Below, piece after piece: positions 1-7,467 of a stretch of DNA of 37,193 nt; the stretch's first letter is position 1, and each line of letters begins with the position of its first letter. This DNA comes from Treponema sp. (GTDB taxonomy: Bacteria > Spirochaetota > Spirochaetia > Treponematales > Breznakiellaceae), in assembly GCA_031254315.1 (NCBI GenBank), contig JAIRUQ010000039.1:1-37193 (forward strand). The letters are read 5' to 3'. A program made the translations under genes and the position numbers. Under the pieces are notes generated by a model. The model was given only the letters and a program-made list of their open reading frames with translations. It was not told the DNA's origin and ran no database searches.

Positions 1-360
1 GTAAAATCTTTCCGCGACGGAAAAATCTCTTTTCCTGATGCTTGGGCTGAAGTTATTGACGGGGAAATATGGTTGCACTCACTGGTAGTAGCGGAAAATC
101 CCTTTTCATCGATTTTTAATCACGAGCCGGACAGAAAAAAACGCCTTCTTCTGCACAAGGAAGAAATAAAAAGGATAAACCGCAAGGTAGAAGAAAAGGG
201 CTATACCCTCATTCCGCTGTCATTTTATTTTAAAAAAAGCAGGGTAAAAGTCGAATTGGGGCTATGTAAGGGTAAAAAAGCCTTTGATAAGCGTGCGGGA
301 ATCCGTGAGAAAGACCTAAAACGTGAGATTGCGCGTGAATTTCGGCATGGAATGAACTAA
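1..360 (+). CDS. smpB: SsrA-binding protein SmpB (5' truncated by window edge)
   Basis: The frame is open from base 1 and ends in TAA at 358-360; the 5' part lies outside the window. The visible 119 residues match the C-terminal two thirds of SmpB: the FRDGKISFPDAWAEV segment, then EIWLHSLVVAENPF, the KKRLLLHKEEIKRI strand-helix, YTLIPLSFYFKKSRVKVELGL and the basic tail KKAFDKRAGIREKDLKREI that inserts in the ribosomal mRNA channel. SmpB binds tmRNA and brings it to stalled ribosomes during trans-translation. The TTG at 73 is an internal codon, not the start, because conserved SmpB sequence continues upstream of it in frame. The gene converges on the next one with a 4-base overlap of stop codons. 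Confidence 0.95.
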   Translation, partial: VKSFRDGKISFPDAWAEVIDGEIWLHSLVVAENPFSSIFNHEPDRKKRLLLHKEEIKRINRKVEEKGYTLIPLSFYFKKSRVKVELGLCKGKKAFDKRAGIREKDLKREIAREFRHGMN

Positions 361-794
361 CGGGAGCGGGTTTCTATGAATTCCAGCATAAAAAAGAAGA
401 CAAAAACCAATAAACCAAAGCAAAGAGCCGCTATTTTTATGCTTTTATCGGAAAGAAAGTCAGGATATTGAGCTGTATACACATTTCCAGCCACCGCAGG
501 GGCGGTATTTACGGTTCCAAGCCCTACAATCCTGACAAAACGCTCATCTTCCTGACCATAACCCATCTGGCGGGCATGAACAAGCAGAGTATCTTGATCA
601 TAAAGTAGGTTATTTCGCGTTCTTTCAAGGTCTTCGTTGATAATTCCCAAATTTTTGATATTATCCCATTGCCTGTCCCTCTCGGATAACAGGTAATTGA
701 ATGAGGAAAGACCGGTTGGACCGCCCAAGAAAGAAAAAATTGTGTATACAACAATAGCCGTCCAAATACCAATGAGATATTTAAATACCCTCAT
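357..794 (-). CDS. Septum formation initiator (FtsB/DivIC-like) membrane protein
   Basis: The 145-residue protein has an N-terminal membrane segment (about residues 5-25), a central helical stretch (about 35-75, coiled-coil-like, with LLYDQDTLLVHARQMGYG) and a short beta-like segment ERFVRIVGLG. This is the order seen in FtsB/DivIC division proteins, whose coiled coil pairs with FtsL; the phrase ARxLGYGxxxERxVRI is typical of the family. A second hydrophobic segment at about 120-138 near the C-terminus is unusual for FtsB, which normally has one. It starts at ATG 794 and its TAG overlaps the smpB stop. Family assignment is reasonable; the role in division is inferred from the family. Confidence 0.7.
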   Translation of the reverse strand: MRVFKYLIGIWTAIVVYTIFSFLGGPTGLSSFNYLLSERDRQWDNIKNLGIINEDLERTRNNLLYDQDTLLVHARQMGYGQEDERFVRIVGLGTVNTAPAVAGNVYTAQYPDFLSDKSIKIAALCFGLLVFVFFFMLEFIETRSR

Positions 795-833
795 GCTTCG
801 ATTTACGGAAAATTTTTGTTAATTCTTTAAGGA

Positions 834-862
834 TTGACAACGATCTACCCATAGAGTATCAT
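834..862 (+). promoter_or_regulatory. Sigma70-type promoter for the acidic protein/DUF115 operon
   Basis: A perfect -35 TTGACA (834-839) is followed after 17 bases by TATCAT (857-862). Transcription would begin near 869, giving a leader of about 80 bases before the ATG at 949. An AGGGAG Shine-Dalgarno lies at 937-942. Confidence 0.65.
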
Positions 863-948
863 ATAAAATAGGTATAAAGTAGATAAACTACTGAAAATGG
901 GAAAAAGTACCGATAATTGACAATAAGTGTTAATTTAGGGAGCGGTTC

Positions 949-3537
949 ATGGCAAGTAATAAAAAACCTTCGGTTTATTCAGATCGCGGCAATATTGGTT
1001 CTGCGGAAGATCTTGACGAATACGGGGTATGGGTAAAAAGCGAACCTCAGGTACTTTCTGCTGATGATAAATCAGGCATAGCTTCGGATTTTGATGATTT
1101 CTCACTGCCGGTCGATACGGGCAGTAGCGAATCATTAACCTATGATGATGCTGTTTTGGATGTTACTGACACGGCAAGTTCAAGTTTCGGCGACGTAGAA
1201 TTTCCGGATGACAATGTTGATCTTGATTTAGATGATGATCCTTTAGCGTCAGACGCCAATATAGCCGATTTTAATATGCCATCTGAGGACAGCCCTCTAG
1301 TCGAAGATGAAAATATAGAAATTGAAATAGAAGATACGGCTTTTGATGAATTTGAAGCCCCCTCCGATACCGGAATAGAAGGCGGGGACATTGATTTTAG
1401 CACCGAAGAATTTGACAGCGAGGACTTGGGCGTCAGCAATGATGATTTTGAAGTCCCGACGGTAAGGTCTATAGAAAAAAACATTGACTCTATACAGGAA
1501 GATTTTGACGCTGTTCAAACAGGCGACAATGAACTTTCAACGCATCTGCTTAAAAAAATCGCAACCGAACTTTCATCAATCAGAAGCGAACTTACCGATC
1601 TTAAAAAAGAATTCGCTAATGTCCGCTCAATCACAACGGATGGCGAGAAAGCAGGCGGAGAAGATGAAACTATCGCTCTTACAGGCGATGAACTTGATAA
1701 TATTATCAGTGATGATGATTTGAAAGATGACGCTCAGGAAACATTTGATGGAGGAGATGAAACTATCGCTCTTACAGGCGATGAACTTGACAATATCCTC
1801 AATTCCGCTGATTTTACGGAAGAATCGGGACTTACTGAAACTCCGGAAGATGATTTTTCATTGGATGACACTGCAGATTTTACCGCAGACAGCGATGAAA
1901 CAATGTCAGCTAACGAAAATGAAAGCCTCGGAATAGACCCTCTGGATTTGGACGATATTGACACCCCCGCAGAAACTGAGCAATCCGGCGAGGACGCATT
2001 CAATGAAATTGATACAGACAATCTTGATATCAACATTGATCCGGACGCGATTTCTGATGAATTTGCTGAAACAGAAGAGTCAACAGATGCGTTTTCGTTA
2101 GACGATGATACTGATATAACCGCTGAAGCAATTTCAACAGACGATCTTTCGTTGGACGACGATACTGATACAACTTCTGAGACCATCTCAACGGACGATT
2201 TGTCTTTAGATGACGATCTCTCTTTTGGCGATGAAACCGATACAACCGATGAAACTATCTCGACAGATGATTTGTCTTTAGATGACGATCTCTCTTTTGG
2301 CGACGAAACTGATACAACCGCCGAAGATTCTTCAACAGACGATATTTCTTTTGGTGACGAAACTGATACAACTGCCGAAGACTCTTCAACAGACGATATT
2401 TCTTTTGGCGATGAAACTGATACAACTACCGAAGACTCCTCAACAGACGATATTTCTTTAGATGACGATTTGTCCTTTGGCGATGACCTTTCTTTAACAG
2501 ACGATCTGTCTTTGGATGATGAATTATCTTTGGGCGATGAAACTGATACAACCGCAGAAACCGCCTCAACAGACGATATTTCTTTTGACGAAGAAACTGA
2601 TACATCCGCTGAAGCAGAAGAAACAGACAATATTTCGTTGGACGATGATATTGATATAACCGCCACAGCAGACAGTTTTTCGATGGATGATGATGATATA
2701 ACCGCCGAAGCAATTTCAACAGATGATCTTTCGTTGGACGATGATACTGATACAACCGCCTCAACGGATGATATGTCTTTTGGCGATGATACTTTAACTG
2801 ACGATTTTGCGGACTTTGCAGGAGATGATGCCACATCTGCGGACGCTGAGAAATCAGATGAAAGCGATGAATTAGAAAAACTCCGCGAAGAAGGAGCTTC
2901 ACCCCTTACCTTCCCTCCCGAAAACAGCTCTTATCTTGAAGACGAAAGTCTTGCTAACGATGATTCGCTTGACCTTACAGACGCTGTAATTGAAGAGCCG
3001 GATTTGTCAGTTGACCACCTTGATACCGATTTGACGGAACCTTCCTTTGATGATGACGATTTAAATCTGGACTCTTTTGATGATCTAGCAATTAACGATA
3101 CTAAAGCAGATGATGACATTCCAACTGACGATTTTGCCATGCCAATGGAAGAGCAGGTAATTCCCGAAGCTGTGGAAGCTGAAATTGGAGAACAACCTGT
3201 TCCATTCGATGATGATCTGAATGATGTCATTGATATTCCTGAAACAAAAGGAAACGATTTACAGGCGGCTCCTGAAAAACAAGCCGCGCAGAAACCGGCA
3301 GAAACACCGGCTCCTTCACCTGCTCCAGCGCCGCAAGCCGCTCCTATTATACAGGTTGGCAAAGAAGGACAGGGACAGTTTCAGCTTCCTTCCGGCTTAA
3401 GATCGGAACTTAGAAACATTCTCAGCTACATGGATCAACTCCTTGAGTCCCTGCCTGAAGATAAAATCGAAGAATTCGCAAAATCTGATTACTTCGATTC
3501 TTATAAAAAACTCTTTAAGGAATTGGGGCTGGTATAA
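949..3537 (+). CDS. Very acidic Asp/Ser/Thr-rich repeat protein of unknown function
   Basis: The 862-residue protein has no signal peptide or membrane segment. Residues 1-170 are Asp/Glu-rich and probably disordered. Residues about 174-225 form a helical, coiled-coil-like stretch (IEKNIDSIQEDF, LLKKIATELSSIRSELTDLKKEF). A motif ETIALTGDELDNI occurs twice, near 240 and 271. Residues about 377-617 are tandem repeats built from STDDLSLDD, LSFGDETDTTAED and variants. After a Pro/Ala linker (about 785-805) comes a conserved-looking C-terminal helix pair ending YKKLFKELGLV. The start is ATG with AGGGAG seven bases upstream. The gene directly precedes, and overlaps, the DUF115 pair, so it is probably co-transcribed with them. 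The ordered ends and repetitive centre suggest a cytoplasmic scaffold or spacer, but that is inference; I do not recognise a named family. Confidence 0.85.
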   Translation: MASNKKPSVYSDRGNIGSAEDLDEYGVWVKSEPQVLSADDKSGIASDFDDFSLPVDTGSSESLTYDDAVLDVTDTASSSFGDVEFPDDNVDLDLDDDPLASDANIADFNMPSEDSPLVEDENIEIEIEDTAFDEFEAPSDTGIEGGDIDFSTEEFDSEDLGVSNDDFEVPTVRSIEKNIDSIQEDFDAVQTGDNELSTHLLKKIATELSSIRSELTDLKKEFANVRSITTDGEKAGGEDETIALTGDELDNIISDDDLKDDAQETFDGGDETIALTGDELDNILNSADFTEESGLTETPEDDFSLDDTADFTADSDETMSANENESLGIDPLDLDDIDTPAETEQSGEDAFNEIDTDNLDINIDPDAISDEFAETEESTDAFSLDDDTDITAEAISTDDLSLDDDTDTTSETISTDDLSLDDDLSFGDETDTTDETISTDDLSLDDDLSFGDETDTTAEDSSTDDISFGDETDTTAEDSSTDDISFGDETDTTTEDSSTDDISLDDDLSFGDDLSLTDDLSLDDELSLGDETDTTAETASTDDISFDEETDTSAEAEETDNISLDDDIDITATADSFSMDDDDITAEAISTDDLSLDDDTDTTASTDDMSFGDDTLTDDFADFAGDDATSADAEKSDESDELEKLREEGASPLTFPPENSSYLEDESLANDDSLDLTDAVIEEPDLSVDHLDTDLTEPSFDDDDLNLDSFDDLAINDTKADDDIPTDDFAMPMEEQVIPEAVEAEIGEQPVPFDDDLNDVIDIPETKGNDLQAAPEKQAAQKPAETPAPSPAPAPQAAPIIQVGKEGQGQFQLPSGLRSELRNILSYMDQLLESLPEDKIEEFAKSDYFDSYKKLFKELGLV
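1663..1803 (+). repeat. Direct duplication encoding DETIALTGDELDNI
   Basis: About 35 bases from 1663 and from 1756 are identical (93-base offset, both in frame), encoding DETIALTGDELDNI twice. Near identity at DNA level indicates recent or homogenised duplication. Confidence 0.8.
2080..2800 (+). repeat. In-frame tandem repeat tract in the acidic protein gene
   Basis: Units of roughly 20-30 codons recur with the themes TCAACAGACGATATTTC, TTAGATGACGATCTCTC and GATGAAACTGATACAAC. Several adjacent copies (2300-2460) are almost identical, so the copy number is probably variable between strains. The tract also produces a long Ser/Val-rich open frame on the opposite strand, which is a composition artefact. 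Confidence 0.8.
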
Positions 3538-4919
3538 TCACTGCTAGCGGCGCACAGCTTCATTCGCGTTACAATCCGCAAGCTGAGGCTGTGCGATATT
3601 TAGACTCTTTAAATCTAAAAAGTAACATAGAATGTTTTATTCTTATTGAACCGGGTCTTGGCTTCCTGATCCCCGTACTACAGGAAAGGTATAAAACAAG
3701 CAAAATCGTTGTCCTTCACATTGATGATTTCCCGCAAAAAGAAGGCATACCAACGTTAAACAGCATAGAAACATCCGATATACAAAAATTTCTTGAAACA
3801 CATATACCTGAAATTGACATTGACCGTATTAAAATAATTGAATGGCGAGCTTCCATGAATTTTTACAAGGACAAATATGTGAAAATTCTTTCGCAGGTGG
3901 TTGAATTCTTAAAACGCACAGACGCAGGAAAGAGAACAACCGCTGTTTTTGGAAGAAGATGGGTAAAAAACTTTTTTAGAAACATCGCTAATGTGAACCA
4001 TCCGCTCCTTTACAAACAAGCGGCAGTTCCGGTTATTGTTACAGGCTCCGCTCCCGGTCTTGAGCAGGCAATTCCTGTTATTCAAAAAGCACAAGAAAAA
4101 TGTCTAATTATAGCGGCATCTTCTTCGGTAATGGCGCTATCCGCGGGCGGCATAACGGCGGATATTGTAATCGCTACAGACGGCGGAAGTTGGGCGTTAA
4201 AACACATATATCCCTTTTACCGCAGTAACAACACCGCCGCGTTAGCTGTAAACCTCTGCGCCGCCCTGCCCTCTCAATGCGCGAACACTCCTACCCTGCT
4301 TATAAATGACGGAAGCTTTTGGCAGAGCCTCATTCTTCACGCGCTTTCCCTGCCTTCGCTAATCATTCCGCAGAGAGGGACAGTAACAGCGACAGCCGTT
4401 GAATTGGCAATGATTTTAAGTAGCGGGAATATTTACCTTGCCGGAATGGATTTTTCAGTAGATGACATAAGAACGCACACAAGACCGTACAGTTTTGACA
4501 GCCTGTTTTTCTCAGGCGCGACAAGATTAACGCCTTTTTATTCGCAGAGTTTCACACGTTCTTCTCTTCTTAGAGAGGGCGGAAGCATGGAAATTTACGC
4601 GCAGTGGTTTAAGTCTCAGCTTGCCAAATGGTCAAAAAAAATATTTTCCATTGGCGGCAATGCTATTTTTGACAGAGGACTGCCGCCGGAACATACGGAT
4701 AAAAAGAAAACATACGAATATTTTAAAGCCGCCACAGCGGGGGAAACATCTCTTTTTGTCAAAAGAGGGGTGGAGGCTTTGCTTTCTGCAATAGATAACA
4801 GGGAATACGAAAAAAACTTAAAACAAGAGCTTATTCCCCTTCTTTTTCCGGGAGAGGATAATGTAACGGAGAAGGAATTAAAGACGGCAATTAAAGAGAT
4901 AGCGGGGTTAAAAGATTAG
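3537..4919 (+). CDS. DUF115 (MptE-like / motility-associated glycosyltransferase family) protein, first paralogue
   Basis: The core has the DUF115 pattern: VIVTGSAPGLEQAIPVIQ (nucleotide-binding-like loop), ADIVIATDGG, a GTVTATAVELA stretch and GMDFSVDD. Family members resemble 6-hydroxymethylpterin pyrophosphokinase MptE; several are annotated as motility-associated glycosyltransferases in flagellated bacteria. The first conventional start is GTG 3591, but it is too late: upstream in frame the sequence reads AQLHSRYNPQAEAVRYL, which aligns with PLHSMIDPKHEAERLI near the N-terminus of the downstream paralogue. The frame is closed by TAA at 3516 and contains no ATG, GTG or TTG before 3591. I place the start at ATC 3537, which overlaps the upstream stop (TAATC, in place of the usual TAATG) with GGGG eight bases before; ATA 3534 and ATT 3522 are alternatives. 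From ATC the protein is 460 residues. Confidence 0.8.
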   Translation: MTASGAQLHSRYNPQAEAVRYLDSLNLKSNIECFILIEPGLGFLIPVLQERYKTSKIVVLHIDDFPQKEGIPTLNSIETSDIQKFLETHIPEIDIDRIKIIEWRASMNFYKDKYVKILSQVVEFLKRTDAGKRTTAVFGRRWVKNFFRNIANVNHPLLYKQAAVPVIVTGSAPGLEQAIPVIQKAQEKCLIIAASSSVMALSAGGITADIVIATDGGSWALKHIYPFYRSNNTAALAVNLCAALPSQCANTPTLLINDGSFWQSLILHALSLPSLIIPQRGTVTATAVELAMILSSGNIYLAGMDFSVDDIRTHTRPYSFDSLFFSGATRLTPFYSQSFTRSSLLREGGSMEIYAQWFKSQLAKWSKKIFSIGGNAIFDRGLPPEHTDKKKTYEYFKAATAGETSLFVKRGVEALLSAIDNREYEKNLKQELIPLLFPGEDNVTEKELKTAIKEIAGLKD

Positions 4920-4920
4920 T

Positions 4921-6591
4921 ATGAATAGTGTTAAACGTTATACTTTTAATAAATCCCGTACCGGGGAGATAGTTCCCGCCCTTTGTCTTCCAAACGGGGA
5001 CACTCAGCCGCTCCATTCAATGATCGATCCAAAACATGAAGCGGAGCGTCTTATAACCACAGCAGGCGACAGCGGCTTTTTAATTTTTCTCGGTCTTGGC
5101 GGCGGCTTTGCCCCCTCAGCCGCTCTTGAGCACACCAACGCGTATATTTTGGTAATTGATTTTGACAATGACGGTATAAATGAGCTTTTAGCAAGCAAAG
5201 ATTATTCAAAACTTGTTAAAAGCGATCGTTTTAGTCTTTTAATCGACCCTGATGCCGGTAAAATAAAATCTTTTATTCTTGAAAACTATAAACCTGCTCT
5301 TTGCGGCGGCATAAAAACAATCCCCCTGCGAACCAGAACGGAACATGACATGCAGAAATTTGAAACAGCCGCAGAGGTTATACAGACAGCGATTGAAATT
5401 GCCGCAGGGGATTACTCTGTTCAGGCGCACTTTGGAATGCGCTGGTTTTCCAATATCATCCGCAACATCAAAACCATAGAAAAATACAACGATAATTTTC
5501 GTTTTTGGGAAAGCTCGCCAATTAAAGAAGCGGCGATTGTCGCGGCAGGACCTTCGCTGGATCATCAAATGTCTTCCCTTGCTGAAAAAAAAGCACAAAA
5601 TGTTTTTATAATCAGCACAGATACCGCACTTGGCGCTCTTCTGCACAACGGAATTGAACCTGACGCGGTAATATCCATCGATTGTCAGCATATAAGCTAT
5701 TATCATTTTTTGGGATGCAATTTAAGTGATAATACTCGCTCTATCCCTCTTTTTCTTGATATCGCAAGCCCTCCCGTACTCTCTAACTTCCCGCTTCCGC
5801 CTGTCTTCTTTTTAAGCGGTCATCCCCTCGCGCAGTACATAAACGCTGCCTGGCGGCATCTGCCTCAGGTAGATACATCAGGCGGAAATGTAACTTACGC
5901 CGGGCTTTCACTCGCTCAAACGCTGGGAGCAGAGCGCATAACGCTCTTTGGCGCGGATTTCTCGTATATCAACTGTCAAACTTACGCGAGGGGCACTTAC
6001 ATCTACCCCTATTTTTTAAACAGACAAAACCGTCTCTCTCCTATGGAAGCGAAAATGTCGGTTTTTCTCTACCGCAGTCCGTTTCTTTTGCCACAGGACG
6101 GTCAAAAGAAAAACTACTACGAAACTTCGTCTCTTCGCTTTTACCGTAAAAATCTTGAAGAAAAAGTTTCCACAATGTCGGCTAATGTTGTATGCGAAAA
6201 AGGATTTGGAGCGACGGTAACAATTAGCAATGAGCGGGGAGCAATTAGCAGTGAGCAATTAGCAATGAGCAATGAAGAGAAGATAAACCACGGAGAAACA
6301 CGGAGGGAAAGCGAAGAGCCATTAGCAATTAACAGTAAACAGGGCGTAGTAAGCAGTGGGAGGGATTTTCTTGCGGGGTATAGGGATGATATTGTTTCAT
6401 TGCCGGAAGCGAATGGAGCGGAAAATTATTTAAAGAAATTAAATGTTAAAGAGAAACAAGTTTTTACTACTTTATTGCCTTACATGGCGGCTACAAAGAA
6501 GCGGAATACGGAGATGGGTGTCAATGATTTGATCGAAGAAGTAAAACGCCGCTGTGTTGAAGAAATTGAAAAAACTCTTGCGGTATTTTAA
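4921..6591 (+). CDS. DUF115 (MptE-like) protein, second paralogue, with repeat-derived insert
   Basis: The 556-residue protein starts at ATG 4921, one base after the stop of the first paralogue, so the two are translationally close and probably one operon. Features are LHSMIDPKHEAERLI (about 32-46), FLGLGGGFAPSAALEH, AIVAAGPSLDHQMSSL (DUF115 loop), PDAVISIDCQH, SGGNVTYAGLSLAQTLGAE and LFGADFSY. Two genes of one family in tandem suggest a pair acting on the same substrate, plausibly modification of a flagellar or surface component; this is inferred from family annotations. Residues about 434-480 (ISNERGAISSEQLAMSN and following) are encoded by a dispersed repeat and do not belong to the fold. 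The domain resumes at RDFLAGYRDD. The ending is TAA at 6589-6591. Confidence 0.85.
   Translation: MNSVKRYTFNKSRTGEIVPALCLPNGDTQPLHSMIDPKHEAERLITTAGDSGFLIFLGLGGGFAPSAALEHTNAYILVIDFDNDGINELLASKDYSKLVKSDRFSLLIDPDAGKIKSFILENYKPALCGGIKTIPLRTRTEHDMQKFETAAEVIQTAIEIAAGDYSVQAHFGMRWFSNIIRNIKTIEKYNDNFRFWESSPIKEAAIVAAGPSLDHQMSSLAEKKAQNVFIISTDTALGALLHNGIEPDAVISIDCQHISYYHFLGCNLSDNTRSIPLFLDIASPPVLSNFPLPPVFFLSGHPLAQYINAAWRHLPQVDTSGGNVTYAGLSLAQTLGAERITLFGADFSYINCQTYARGTYIYPYFLNRQNRLSPMEAKMSVFLYRSPFLLPQDGQKKNYYETSSLRFYRKNLEEKVSTMSANVVCEKGFGATVTISNERGAISSEQLAMSNEEKINHGETRRESEEPLAINSKQGVVSSGRDFLAGYRDDIVSLPEANGAENYLKKLNVKEKQVFTTLLPYMAATKKRNTEMGVNDLIEEVKRRCVEEIEKTLAVF
6221..6360 (+). repeat. Dispersed repeat inserted in frame in the second DUF115 gene
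   Basis: Tandem degenerate CAATTAGCAATGAGC units (6221-6275) are followed by ACCACGGAGAAACACGGAGG (6287-6306) and more AGCAATTAACAGTAAAC-like units (to 6360). The same sequence types recur outside genes in this window. The insert stays open in frame and adds about 46 codons. Confidence 0.75.
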
Positions 6592-6611
6592 GCCGTGAGC
6601 TTTAAACAGTG

Positions 6612-6640
6612 AGCAATACGGGCAAAAAATAGGTAGTTAG
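6612..6640. repeat. Left half of an inverted repeat flanking the AT-rich orphan gene
   Basis: AGCAAT (6612-6617) and GGTAGTTAG (6632-6640) recur in inverted orientation as CTAACTACC (7269-7277) and ATTGCT (7280-7285). They bracket the orphan gene at 6737-7234. No transposase is present. Confidence 0.45.
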
Positions 6641-6688
6641 GCAACATTTGGGCTTAAATAATTTTTAATATATAAATAATATTATGGA

Positions 6689-6717
6689 TTGACAAAAATA
6701 ATATATTAAATTATTCT
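6689..6717 (+). promoter_or_regulatory. Promoter of the AT-rich orphan gene
   Basis: TTGACA (6689-6694), 17-base spacer, TATTCT (6712-6717). The predicted start site near 6724 leaves a short leader that still includes the AGGGGGA Shine-Dalgarno at 6726-6732. Confidence 0.55.
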
Positions 6718-6736
6718 ATAAGAATAGGGGGAAAAT

Positions 6737-7234
6737 ATGGATAAAATAGAATTATTTGAAATAAAAGAAGGATATGATTATGGATCTACTTTTTGGTTTT
6801 TAGGTAGATATGATGAGAAATCGAAAGTGCATGATATGTTTTGTATAGAAGAAGAATATGTTCGTGATTATTTGTTGCCTTTTATTGATAAAATTACAAA
6901 AGAATCGTTTGATTATTTAGATTCAAAGTATTTCTCAAAAGAAATGGTTTATAATTTATGTAATGATATTCAAAATATAAGCAATGTAATTCAATCAAAC
7001 TTTAATGATCCTATTTTAGATGAGTTAAAAGAAAATTTCTCTATATTTTATATAGCAAGCGATGATGAACAAAAAGAGAATGATTTTATGAATATGACAA
7101 AAGGTGAAATAATGAAATTTATTGAAAAAAATAAAGAAAGAATAATAGATTTTTATAAATGTTTTTTAGAGCGAATAAAAAAATTAGTTGATAACATGGA
7201 TGATAATAAAGGTATATATATTAGTAGTCCATAA
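6737..7234 (+). CDS. AT-rich hypothetical protein
   Basis: This 165-residue protein is not recognised. It is acidic, Lys/Asp/Glu/Asn/Ile-rich, without signal peptide or membrane segments, and probably mostly helical in its second half (residues about 60-155). It has its own good promoter and a strong AGGGGGA ribosome binding site five bases before the ATG. Base composition is clearly more AT-rich than the flanking genes, with codons dominated by ATA, AAA, GAT and TTT, which suggests recent acquisition. It sits alone between inverted repeat fragments. Size and charge are like those of small immunity or antitoxin-type cytoplasmic proteins, but nothing in the sequence proves that. Confidence 0.7.
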   Translation: MDKIELFEIKEGYDYGSTFWFLGRYDEKSKVHDMFCIEEEYVRDYLLPFIDKITKESFDYLDSKYFSKEMVYNLCNDIQNISNVIQSNFNDPILDELKENFSIFYIASDDEQKENDFMNMTKGEIMKFIEKNKERIIDFYKCFLERIKKLVDNMDDNKGIYISSP

Positions 7235-7334
7235 TATTATAAAATTTTAAATATAAAAACTGTTCTCTCTAACTACCACATTGCTTATTGGCTAATCTCG
7301 TCGCGCCCTGTTCCTAAGCAAGACGCACCGCTCA

Positions 7335-7452
7335 GGCTAAAGCCTTCGCGCGTTTTTCATCGCGTTAGCCTTCTTTAGCGGCGCAATGTTCGGGCTAAAG
7401 CCCTCACTCATTTATGGTCGTGTTAACCTTCTTTCTCCGTGCTCTCCGTGGT
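7335..7452. repeat. Degenerate repeats downstream of the orphan gene
   Basis: Two imperfect copies of a unit of about 58 bases begin GGCTAAAGCC at 7335 and 7393 and share GTTAGCCTTCTTT / GTTAACCTTCTTT. The second copy runs into CTCCGTGCTCTCCGTGGT (7435-7452), the reverse complement of the ACCACGGAG family seen at 6287 and 9521. GGGCTAAAGCCC (7392-7403) is itself a hairpin. Apart from the inverted repeat half at 7269-7285, nothing else is visible in 7235-7467. Confidence 0.6.
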
Positions 7453-7467
7453 AAATTTTCTTATTCC

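Noticed and set aside
73-360. smpB starting at TTG 73
   Set aside because: The in-frame sequence from base 1 continues the SmpB match, so the gene is only truncated by the window edge.
1734-2834. Long Ser/Val-rich open frame on the minus strand
   Set aside because: It mirrors the Asp/Ser repeat codons of the acidic gene on the plus strand; it has no start signal and its repeats follow those of the real gene.
3505-3537. Programmed -1 frameshift from the acidic gene into the DUF115 gene
   Set aside because: The A-rich slippery run at 3505-3510 leads to a stop at 3516 in the new frame; no slippery heptamer follows it, so re-initiation fits better.
6221-6360. Possible CRISPR-like array from the regular AGCAAT units
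   Set aside because: Units are only 7-15 bases long, without unique spacers of constant length, and lie in a coding frame; no cas genes are present.
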